Positions 1 through 6,151 of a DNA stretch of 64,000 nucleotides are shown here, piece after piece. The stretch comes from Novosphingobium huizhouense (GTDB lineage: Bacteria; Pseudomonadota; Alphaproteobacteria; Sphingomonadales; Sphingomonadaceae), in assembly GCF_020179475.1 (NCBI RefSeq), contig NZ_JAILXZ010000001.1, positions 992,001-1,056,000 of the forward strand, given 5' to 3'. The position numbers and the translations under genes were made by a program. Below the pieces are notes generated by a model. It ran no database searches, had not been told where the DNA came from, and saw only the letters and a list, made by a program, of their open reading frames with translations. Each line of letters starts with the position of its first letter. Position 1 is the first letter of the stretch.

Positions 1-30
1 GCACTGCTGATGACGGGGTGGCCGTCATGA
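1..30 (+). CDS. 3' end of an upstream phage gene (partial)
   Basis: The reading frame starting at base 1 is open and ends in TGA at 28-30. That stop overlaps the ATG at 27 of the next gene in the ATGA arrangement used repeatedly in this phage. Only nine codons are visible, ending in the residues LLMTGWPS, so no function can be read. The overlap is the main reason to think it is coding. Confidence 0.3.
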   Translation, partial: ALLMTGWPS

Positions 31-437
31 GCGGCGCAGCACCCGTCTTGATGGGCTGCGACTTCGCATCCCGGCCCGATCAGACCGCGATCCATATCGA
101 GGGCGACTTGCCTTCGTGGGATTTCTCGAGCGTCGCGATCCGCATCGCGGCGGCGCTCTACAGCGTGGACGTGCGCGAGCTGCTTTCGCGTCGCCGGGGC
201 GCCGCGCTGGAGAACGCGCGGGCGCTCGTGGCCTGGTGCCACCGGGCCATTCCGGAAAAGCCCTTCAGCTACCCGGAAATCGGCCGGGCCATGGATGGCC
301 GGGACCACACTACCGCGATGGCGCTGCACGCCAGGGCCGTCCGGTTGCGGATGAGCGATGGCTTCTTCCTCAGCTGCTGCAGCGCGCTGCAGCGATTCCA
401 CGCACGATCGGAAGGATTCAGCCATGCAGACTGCTAA
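27..437 (+). CDS. DnaA domain IV-like DNA-binding protein
   Basis: A 136-residue protein whose middle third (about residues 60-105) resembles the C-terminal DNA-binding domain IV of DnaA. It has the signature-like stretch GRAMDGRDHTTAMALHARA, matching the GGRDHTTV...H pattern with which DnaA contacts its box. No AAA+ domain is present, so it cannot be an initiator by itself. Such stand-alone domains occur in early regions of alphaproteobacterial prophages, where a role in regulation or replication is presumed (inference). ATG 27 was preferred to GTG 18 because it gives a four-base overlap with the upstream stop. The next gene starts 14 bases before this one ends, indicating an operon. Confidence 0.55.
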   Translation: MSGAAPVLMGCDFASRPDQTAIHIEGDLPSWDFSSVAIRIAAALYSVDVRELLSRRRGAALENARALVAWCHRAIPEKPFSYPEIGRAMDGRDHTTAMALHARAVRLRMSDGFFLSCCSALQRFHARSEGFSHADC

Positions 438-1128
438 GTCACAGCCTGCGCAGTTCGACCGGGCAAGCCAGGAGCGCCGGGCGATGCTGGGCAAGATCCA
501 CGTCGCACGAAAGCAGCTGGCGATGGACGAGGACGATTATCGCCAGGGCCTGTTCGACACGACAGGCAAGACGAGCCTGACCGAGTGCAACGATTTGCAG
601 CTCGCCCGCGTGCTCGACTGGCTGAAGTCGAAAGGCTTCAGACCGATGCCGGGGCGTGGCAAGGCCGATCATCCGATGGCGCGCAAGGCGCGTGCGCTGT
701 GGATCTCGCTCTATCACCTGGGCGCGGTGCACAATTCGTCGGAGCAGGCGCTGGAGGCCTTCGCCAAGCGCCAGCTCGGCTGCGATCGGCTGCAGTGGGC
801 CAAGCAATCGGACGCGTTCCGGCTGATCGAGGCGCTCAAGAGCATGGCCGCGCGCGCGGGCTGGATCCAGCATTGCCGGGTGTCCGGCAAGCAGCTGGAC
901 CCGCGCACGCTGCAATCGAGCCTTTGCCACCTGATCCTGGCGAAGCTGAAGGCAGCGGGCATGGCACCGGCCGACTGGGGCCTGCACGATGCCGCGTGGA
1001 AGCTGTGCGGCATCGAGAACGCCAAGGCCGATCCGTGGACTGCCGAGGACTATGACCGCCTCGCCGCCGCGCTGGGGCGCAAGCTGCGCGAGTTCGGCAC
1101 GCCAGCGACGGGAGGGCATGCGGCATGA
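424..1128 (+). CDS. gemA: GemA / Mu gp16-like regulatory protein (DUF1018)
   Basis: A 234-residue protein of the DUF1018/GemA family, found in the early region of Mu-like transposable phages. In Mu, GemA affects host gene expression and DNA supercoiling. The family pattern is visible: an N-terminal helical part with KIHVARKQLAMDEDDYRQ, then the KSKGFRP segment and a conserved tryptophan-rich C-terminal half. The ATG at 424 is used because it starts the conserved region; an in-frame extension to 358 would lie inside the previous gene. The gene ends in an ATGA overlap with the following small gene. Its presence is one of the main reasons for calling the prophage Mu-like. Confidence 0.8.
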   Translation: MQTAKSQPAQFDRASQERRAMLGKIHVARKQLAMDEDDYRQGLFDTTGKTSLTECNDLQLARVLDWLKSKGFRPMPGRGKADHPMARKARALWISLYHLGAVHNSSEQALEAFAKRQLGCDRLQWAKQSDAFRLIEALKSMAARAGWIQHCRVSGKQLDPRTLQSSLCHLILAKLKAAGMAPADWGLHDAAWKLCGIENAKADPWTAEDYDRLAAALGRKLREFGTPATGGHAA

Positions 1129-1319
1129 CCAGCCATCGTGTGACCCAAATCCGCCAATCCAGCGAGACGCTGGAATTTCGCAACCTGCCGACCATCAACG
1201 AGGCAGGTTATGCGGCGGACCTGAAGATCGCGCCGGGCGCGATCGCGTTCGGCCTGGTCTTCGTGGCGGGCTTCGTGGCGGGCTTCGTAGCTCCGTTCCT
1301 TGCGGGGTTTGTGCTGTGA
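1125..1319 (+). CDS. Small phage membrane protein
   Basis: A 64-residue protein with a hydrophilic N-terminal half and a C-terminal hydrophobic segment (about residues 40-64) built of repeated FVAGFVAGFVA-type units, consistent with one transmembrane helix. No family is recognised. The ATG overlaps the gemA stop (ATGA) and its own stop overlaps the GTG of the next gene, so it is translated as part of the early/middle operon. A role in host envelope modification or superinfection control is possible but is not shown by the sequence. Confidence 0.55.
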   Translation: MTSHRVTQIRQSSETLEFRNLPTINEAGYAADLKIAPGAIAFGLVFVAGFVAGFVAPFLAGFVL

Positions 1320-1621
1320 AGGCGGCGAGGAAGCCCGCCGCGCCCGTGAAGGTGTCGGATCATGCCTTGTTCCGCTGGATGGAGCGGGCCGGCGTGGTCG
1401 ATGTTGAGAAGATCCGCACGGCGCTGGCGCAGTCGCTCGACCGCGCCTGGCAGGCCGGCGCCGAAATGAGCGGCGGCGAGCTGCTCGTGCTGTCAGCTGG
1501 GCTCGTCTACGTGATCCGGAACGGCACGCTGGTGACTGTTCTGCACGAAGACGGCCGGCACAACCATGCGCGCAACATGGCCCGCACAAAGCCTGATCGG
1601 ACCGCAGGCGATGCGGACTGA
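1316..1621 (+). CDS. Hypothetical phage protein, weakly DUF4258-like
   Basis: A 101-residue protein starting at a GTG that overlaps the previous stop (GTGA). A conserved-looking core SDHALFRWMERAGVVDVEKI is followed by a helix and a beta-rich end (LVYVIRNGTLVTVLHEDG). The strand-rich end with a terminal VLHEDGRHN recalls compact RelE/DUF4258-like folds, but catalytic residues cannot be assigned. Similar short proteins sit between gemA and mor in alphaproteobacterial Mu-like prophages (recollection, not a search). It overlaps the mor gene by 11 bases. Confidence 0.5.
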   Translation: MKAARKPAAPVKVSDHALFRWMERAGVVDVEKIRTALAQSLDRAWQAGAEMSGGELLVLSAGLVYVIRNGTLVTVLHEDGRHNHARNMARTKPDRTAGDAD

Positions 1622-2006
1622 TCTGCCGCCTCTACTGTCTCGGATTGCCAGCGTGGCCGGCGAAGAGGCCGCGCTGGCAATCGCGAAGGTGCGCGGCGGC
1701 ACCGAAGTCTACATTCCGCCGAACCCTGCGGCCGATCACTGGCTTACGCGCCTGATCGGCCGTGAAGCCGCCCAGGCCGTGGCGGAAGAACTGACCTGCG
1801 GCCTTGCCGGGCTGCGCGTGGAAATCCCGCTCGGCCCGGCAGGGCACGCTGCCCGGCAGCGCGCCAAGGTCGATGCCATGCTGGCCGAGGGACGGTCGGA
1901 ACGTGACATCGCGCTCGCCACGGGATACACGATTCGAGGCATCCGCCTGCGCCGCGCCAAAGGCCCGCGCCGCGATGCCGACAATCGCCAGATGACGCTG
2001 TTCTGA
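1611..2006 (+). CDS. mor: Mor-family middle transcription activator
   Basis: A 131-residue protein of the Mor/C family. These dimeric activators switch on middle and late transcription in Mu-like phages by recruiting host RNA polymerase. The diagnostic element is GGTEVYIPPN at residues 29-38, matching the GGGQVYIPRG beta-strand of Mu Mor. It is followed by a C-terminal helix-turn-helix (about residues 85-115, with ERDIALATGYTIRGIRLRR) whose arrangement also matches Mor. ATG 1611 was chosen because it starts just before the dimerisation region; an upstream in-frame ATG at 1566 lies well inside the previous gene. It is the last gene before the palindrome at 2019-2045, so it may act on promoters near the lysis and structural genes. 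Confidence 0.75.
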   Translation: MRTDLPPLLSRIASVAGEEAALAIAKVRGGTEVYIPPNPAADHWLTRLIGREAAQAVAEELTCGLAGLRVEIPLGPAGHAARQRAKVDAMLAEGRSERDIALATGYTIRGIRLRRAKGPRRDADNRQMTLF

Positions 2007-2018
2007 CCGCAAGAGCAC

Positions 2019-2045
2019 CGCGCCCGGAATGCGTTCCGGGGCGCG
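2019..2045. repeat. Palindrome, copy 1, ahead of the lysis block
   Basis: Inverted repeat CCCGGAA-TGCG-TTCCGGG extended by a bulged G and four more pairs (CGCG/CGCG type). The same architecture recurs at 9169-9191 and 15133-15153 inside the phage and, shorter by one pair, at 36460-36475 in the chromosome. It lies between the mor stop and the endolysin start. It could be a terminator-like element, an operator or a REP-type repeat. Confidence 0.65.
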
Positions 2046-2076
2046 TGCAGGCCGCGCCTGCGGCCACAACCGGGCC

Positions 2077-2736
2077 ATGGACAGGCCCGACATTCCTCCC
2101 GAACCGATTACGGTAAGCGGCTATTCGCCGCGCTTTGTTGCGGCGCTGCGCCACGTGTTCGAAGCCGAAGGCGGCTACGTCAACGACAAGGTCGATCGCG
2201 GCGGCGAGACGAAGTACGGGATCTCGCTGCGCTTTCTTGCCAGCGAAGGCGCCTTCGACGCCGATGGCGACGGCAAGGCCGATTTCGACCTCGATCTAGA
2301 CGGCGATATCGACGGCGCCGATATCCGCAAGCTGACGGCCGGCGACGCCGCCTTCCTCTACCATCGCTGCTTCTGGCTGCGGCTGCAGGCCGAGACGTTC
2401 CCCGCGCCGATTGGCGAGATGATGTTCGACCAGGCCGTCAACGGTGGCCTGGTCGCGGCGCGCAAGCTGCTGCAGCGCGCGATCAATTCCTGCCTGCTGC
2501 AGATCCCTGCTTCGAAGAAGGGCGTGGCGCTGCTGAAGGTCGACGGCGCCATCGGCAACGCCACCCAGGATTGCCTGCGCCAGGTGCTGGAATGGCCGAG
2601 CCTGGGCAAGCCGGCGCTGGTCACGGCGTACCGGGAGTCGGCGCGCGAACGCTATCGCGAAATCGTTCGGCGCTATCCCGAGCAGAAGCGCTTCCTGAAA
2701 GGCTGGATCGCGCGCGCCGACAGGCTGGGCCGATGA
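2077..2736 (+). CDS. Endolysin, glycoside hydrolase family 108
   Basis: A 219-residue N-acetylmuramidase of the GH108 (ZliS-like) family that would cleave peptidoglycan at lysis. The catalytic glutamate is E31 in EAEGGYVNDKVDRGGETKYG, the family signature. Residues about 62-85 hold an aspartate/glycine-rich, EF-hand/dockerin-like stretch ending in DIDGADIRKLT, probably calcium-binding and found in other GH108 proteins. The C-terminal half is the putative peptidoglycan-binding domain 3, with a conserved DQAVNGG. No signal peptide is visible, so export would need a holin. ATG 2077 was preferred to 2029 because the earlier codons overlap the palindrome. Its stop overlaps the next ATG. Confidence 0.8.
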   Translation: MDRPDIPPEPITVSGYSPRFVAALRHVFEAEGGYVNDKVDRGGETKYGISLRFLASEGAFDADGDGKADFDLDLDGDIDGADIRKLTAGDAAFLYHRCFWLRLQAETFPAPIGEMMFDQAVNGGLVAARKLLQRAINSCLLQIPASKKGVALLKVDGAIGNATQDCLRQVLEWPSLGKPALVTAYRESARERYREIVRRYPEQKRFLKGWIARADRLGR

Positions 2737-2867
2737 ACGGGTGCTGGATCGGCGTTGGCGCGATCGCGCTGCTGATTGTGCTCACGCCGCCCGCGCGGCG
2801 CGGCGCAAGTCGGCCGAAGGTGCCCCCGCCAATCGAAGCGCCGCCGCCACCGCCAAGCCGCAAGTGA
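2733..2867 (+). CDS. Small membrane protein with proline-rich tail
   Basis: A 44-residue protein: an N-terminal hydrophobic helix (residues about 5-20) followed by a short basic region and a tail of proline runs. It starts at an ATG overlapping the endolysin stop. Single helix plus proline-rich periplasmic tail, sitting between an endolysin and a holin-like gene, recalls small spanin (Rz1-like) components, but there is no clear lipobox, so this is only a suggestion. Confidence 0.45.
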   Translation: MNGCWIGVGAIALLIVLTPPARRGASRPKVPPPIEAPPPPPSRK

Positions 2868-2890
2868 CCAGGACTCAGGAGGATCGAACA

Positions 2891-3106
2891 GTGAGCGTCA
2901 ACGACAGCAAGCCGTGGTGGCAATCGAGCACGATCTGGGCGGGCCTTGGCTCGCTGGTGGTGGCGATCGCGGGGTTCGTCCTCGATCAGCCCGCCAGCTC
3001 GTCGGATATCGTCCAGGGCGGCGTGGAAGCGCAGCAGGTGTTGACCGGTGTGCTCGGCCTGCTGGCGATCATCGGCCGGCTGCGCGCCACCAAGCGGATC
3101 GGGTGA
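2891..3106 (+). CDS. Holin-like two-helix membrane protein
   Basis: A 71-residue protein starting at GTG 2891, preceded by an AGGAGG-like ribosome site at 2877-2882. Two hydrophobic segments are visible: residues about 12-28 (IWAGLGSLVVAIAGFVL) and about 45-62 (VLTGVLGLLAIIGRL), with a charged C-terminus. This size and topology, and the place right after an endolysin, fit a holin that would permeabilise the inner membrane at lysis. It has no long conserved signature, so the family is not fixed. Confidence 0.55.
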   Translation: MSVNDSKPWWQSSTIWAGLGSLVVAIAGFVLDQPASSSDIVQGGVEAQQVLTGVLGLLAIIGRLRATKRIG

Positions 3107-3110
3107 CGCG

Positions 3111-3467
3111 ATGAGCCTGACAGCAGTGCAGCAGTGGCTGAGCGTCGTCGCCCTTCTGATCGGGATCGCCAATGCGGCGTGGATCTGGATCAGCCGCCCG
3201 GCGCGCGACACCAACAAGCGGATCGACGAGACCAACGAGCGCGTCGACGATCTGGCGGCAGCGGCCGACGCCCGCGCTGATCGGCACCGCGAGGATCTGA
3301 AGAACCACGACCGGCGCATCCAGAAGCTGGAGGACGTGCTGCCGCACATGCCGACCAAGGACGATCTCCACGGGCTCGACCAGAAGATCACCCGGCTCGA
3401 CACGCATGTCACCAGCGTGAGCCACACGGTGCAGCGGATCGACGATTTTTTGCGGAGGCAGCCGTGA
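3111..3467 (+). CDS. DUF2730 family phage protein
   Basis: A 118-residue protein with one N-terminal transmembrane helix (about residues 8-27) and a long charged coiled-coil region (residues 35-115) rich in heptads such as RIDETNERVDDL and KITRLDTHVTSVSHTV. This matches DUF2730, a family seen between the lysis and packaging genes of Mu-like phages. Its role is unknown; an anchored coiled coil in a lysis cluster could be an i-spanin-like component (inference). The stop overlaps the next GTG start. Confidence 0.65.
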   Translation: MSLTAVQQWLSVVALLIGIANAAWIWISRPARDTNKRIDETNERVDDLAAAADARADRHREDLKNHDRRIQKLEDVLPHMPTKDDLHGLDQKITRLDTHVTSVSHTVQRIDDFLRRQP

Positions 3468-3760
3468 GCTTTACCGACGTCGTTGCCCAGGAGGCGCGCG
3501 TGCGCATCCTGAAGGAACTTCACCGCCAGACCGACGGCCGGATGAACGAGCTGCTGATCCAGCGCACGCTCGACATCTATGGCATCCGCCGCGATCGCGA
3601 CTGGGTTCGTACCCAGATGCGCAAGCTCGAGCAGCTGGACGCGGTCGAGCTGCAGCCGGCCGGTGAGCTGCTGGTGGCGAAGATCACGCGCGCCGGCCGC
3701 GATCACGTGGAAGAGCGCGCGGTGATCGAAGGGGTCAGCCGCCCTGCGGACGTCGAGTGA
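3464..3760 (+). CDS. Mu gp26-like protein (VpaChn25_0724 type)
   Basis: A 98-residue protein that looks like a winged-helix domain: helices around VRILKELHRQTDGRMNELL, a recognition-like helix DRDWVRTQMRKLEQL and a beta-wing ELLVAKITRAGRDHVE. This pattern is that of the small conserved proteins between DUF2730 and DUF3486 genes in Mu-like phages (equivalent to Mu gp26). The precise function is unknown; a packaging-associated DNA-binding role is plausible from position. It starts at GTG 3464, overlapping the previous gene, and ends in a TGATG overlap. Confidence 0.6.
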   Translation: MSFTDVVAQEARVRILKELHRQTDGRMNELLIQRTLDIYGIRRDRDWVRTQMRKLEQLDAVELQPAGELLVAKITRAGRDHVEERAVIEGVSRPADVE

Positions 3761-4359
3761 TGGCCGGCGAAGAACCCGCCGACCGGCAGGAGCAGAACCG
3801 GCGCGAGGGACGCGGTAGGCTGTCGTCGATCGACATGCTGCCGGACGAGGCCGAGCCGGACGTGGTCTGGGCGCTCGACCAGTTGCGCGATCGCAAGCTG
3901 CCGCAGAACGTGATCCTGGCAGAGTTCAACGAGCGCCTTGCCGATCGCGGGATCGAGCCGGTGTCCAAGTCGGCTTGGAGCCGGTTCGCGGTGCGCAAGG
4001 CGATCCAGTTTCGCAAGCTGGACGAGATCCAGCGCATGTCGGGCGAGCTGGTCACCTCGCTCGGCGCCGAGCGGCCGGACCAGGTGACGGTCGCGGTGGC
4101 CGAGATGCTGAAGCTCGCGATGTTCAACCTGCTCGAGAAGGCGGAAAACACCACCACCAAGGAAGTGATGGAGCTGGGCCGCGCGCTGCAGGCGACGGTC
4201 AACGCCCAGAAGGCTTCGGCCGACGCACGGCGCAAGCTGCAGGAAGAGGTCGATGCGCAGCTGCGCAAGGCAGCGGCCGAGGTTGAGGCCGTGGGCAAGA
4301 AGAACGGCGTTTCGGCCGAGACACTGGCCGAGATCAACCGCGCGCTGGGGGTTGGGTGA
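3760..4359 (+). CDS. DUF3486 protein, probable small terminase subunit (Mu gp27-like)
   Basis: A 199-residue helical protein of the DUF3486 family, the Mu gp27 equivalent, thought to act with the gp28-like motor as the small terminase. The family start is clear: RGRLSSIDMLPDEAEPDVVW, then ALDQLRDRKLPQNVILAEFN and a helix-turn-helix-like SKSAWSRFAVRK. The C-terminal half (residues about 130-185) is a long coiled coil that may support oligomerisation. ATG 3760 overlaps the previous stop as TGATG; GTG 3757 is an alternative. The large subunit follows after one small gene. Confidence 0.7.
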   Translation: MAGEEPADRQEQNRREGRGRLSSIDMLPDEAEPDVVWALDQLRDRKLPQNVILAEFNERLADRGIEPVSKSAWSRFAVRKAIQFRKLDEIQRMSGELVTSLGAERPDQVTVAVAEMLKLAMFNLLEKAENTTTKEVMELGRALQATVNAQKASADARRKLQEEVDAQLRKAAAEVEAVGKKNGVSAETLAEINRALGVG

Positions 4360-4550
4360 TGTTCGATCGCATCCTCTGGTGGATTGGGTTGATCCATGTT
4401 GCGGCCTACGCGAGCGCAGCTTTCACGGTTGTTTCGGCACTTTTCTTTGAGTGGATCATCCGGCGCTGGAAGCTTAAGCGCGAGATGCTTCTGGCTTATC
4501 AGGAGGTGCTTTGCCGCCGCCGTGGCAACCAGGACCGAGCATCCGGATAA
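4359..4550 (+). CDS. Small phage membrane protein
   Basis: A 63-residue protein with two adjacent hydrophobic segments (residues about 4-20 and 21-35) and a basic C-terminal tail (IIRRWKLKREM). It starts in a TGATG overlap with the DUF3486 gene and its end overlaps the terminase start by 40 bases. The AGGAGG that serves the terminase lies inside its coding sequence. No family was recognised. Confidence 0.45.
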   Translation: MFDRILWWIGLIHVAAYASAAFTVVSALFFEWIIRRWKLKREMLLAYQEVLCRRRGNQDRASG

Positions 4551-6151
4551 TGGGCAACGCGCGCGTTATCCCTGCCAATCCGGACGCGATCTTCCTGCCG
4601 TACCAGGGCCGGTGGATCGCCGATGAGAGCCGCCTCAAGCTCATGGAGAAGAGCCGCCAGATCGGTATCTCCTGGTCGACGGCCTATGCCGCCGTGGCGC
4701 GCACGGGCAAGGAAGGCGCGCGGCATGATCAGTGGGTGTCGTCGCGCGACGATATCCAGGCGCGGCTGTTCCTGGAGGACTGCAAGCTCTTTACCGGCGT
4801 GCTCAACCTGGCCGCGCAGGACCTGGGCGAGCGGATCATCGACGAGAGCACGAAGCAGACGGCCTATGTGCTGAGCTTCACAACCGGCAAGCGCATCAAT
4901 TCGATGTCGTCCAACCCCGACGCGCAGGCGGGCAAGCGCGGCGGGCGCATCCTGGACGAATTCGCGCTGCACCCCGATCCGCGCAAGCTGTGGGCCATCG
5001 CCTATCCAGGTATCACCTGGGGCGGTGCGATGGAGCTGATCAGCACGCATCGCGGCAGCCACAATTTCTTCAACCAGCTGGTGCGCGAGGTGAAGGAAAG
5101 CGGCAATCCCAAGGGGATTTCCTTACACACCGTTACACTGCAGACCGCGCTCGACGACGGCTTCCTGTACAAGCTGCAGCGTTCGCTGCCTGACGACGAC
5201 GAGCGCCAGGGCATGGACGAGGCGGCGTATTTCGACTTCGTGAAGTCGGGCTGCGCGGACGAGGAAAGCTTCCAGCAGGAGTACATGTGCCAGCCCGCCG
5301 ACGACGATGCGGCGTTCCTGGAATACGACCTGATCGCGGGCGCGGAGTACCTGACCGGCGTCGACTGGCAGCGCATCGAGGGCGGCGCGCTCTATGCCGG
5401 CGTCGATATCGGCCGCAAGCACGACCTGACTGTGCTGTGGGTGGTCGAGAAGCTGGGCGACGTGCTCTACACCCGCCACGTCGAAGCGCTGAAGAACATG
5501 ACCAAGGGCGACCAGGAGAAGATCCTGTGGCCGTGGTTCCAGCGCTGCGACCGGGTGTGCATCGACGCCACCGGCCTTGGCATCGGGTGGACCGACGACG
5601 CGCAGAAGGCCTTCGGCACGTACAAGGTGGAAGGGATTACCTTCACCCCGCGTGTGAAAGAGCAGCTCGCCTATCCGGTCCGCAGCAACATGGAATCGAA
5701 GGGCCTGCGCATCCCGCACGATCCGAAGATCCGCGCCGATCTTCGCGCCGTGACCAAGCAGACCACGCTTTCGGGCAATATCCGCTTTACCGCCGAGCGC
5801 ACGCCAGACGGGCACAGCGACCGCTTCTGGGCGCTGGGCCTGGCCGTGCATGCCGCCGCGTCGGCCGAGGGCGCGGCGTGGCGTCCGGTCTCGCCCGCGC
5901 CGGCCAAGGCGGCGGATATTGCGCCGACCGATCGGCGCGTCCTCGCCTACGTGCTCAATGCCGGGCGCGCGACGATGGCGCAGTTCGACGAAGATCACGC
6001 GCCGATCGGCCCGATGCTGCGCGAACGGCTGATGCCCGACCTGATCGCGCTCAATGGCGACGGGCGGCTCTACCTGACGCCGGCCGGCTTCGTCGCCCTG
6101 GCGCGCGCGCTCGAAACCTCTGATCTCGATTCGAAGTGGACCCCGGCATGA
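4511..6151 (+). CDS. Terminase large subunit (Mu gp28-like)
   Basis: A 546-residue DNA-packaging motor with nuclease. The ATPase part carries the Walker A-like EKSRQIGISWS at residues 46-56, a variant without the classic GKT loop that is typical of gp28-type terminases, and Walker B acidic residues in GRILDEFA (about 145-152). The RNase H-like nuclease part has AGVDIGRKHDL (D299) and CIDATGLGIGW (D352). The start is TTG 4511, four bases after a strong AGGAGG at 4501-4506; ATG 4550 is the alternative. The last about 80 residues carry a helix-turn-helix-like extension. The stop overlaps the portal ATG. Confidence 0.85.
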   Translation: MPPPWQPGPSIRIMGNARVIPANPDAIFLPYQGRWIADESRLKLMEKSRQIGISWSTAYAAVARTGKEGARHDQWVSSRDDIQARLFLEDCKLFTGVLNLAAQDLGERIIDESTKQTAYVLSFTTGKRINSMSSNPDAQAGKRGGRILDEFALHPDPRKLWAIAYPGITWGGAMELISTHRGSHNFFNQLVREVKESGNPKGISLHTVTLQTALDDGFLYKLQRSLPDDDERQGMDEAAYFDFVKSGCADEESFQQEYMCQPADDDAAFLEYDLIAGAEYLTGVDWQRIEGGALYAGVDIGRKHDLTVLWVVEKLGDVLYTRHVEALKNMTKGDQEKILWPWFQRCDRVCIDATGLGIGWTDDAQKAFGTYKVEGITFTPRVKEQLAYPVRSNMESKGLRIPHDPKIRADLRAVTKQTTLSGNIRFTAERTPDGHSDRFWALGLAVHAAASAEGAAWRPVSPAPAKAADIAPTDRRVLAYVLNAGRATMAQFDEDHAPIGPMLRERLMPDLIALNGDGRLYLTPAGFVALARALETSDLDSKWTPA

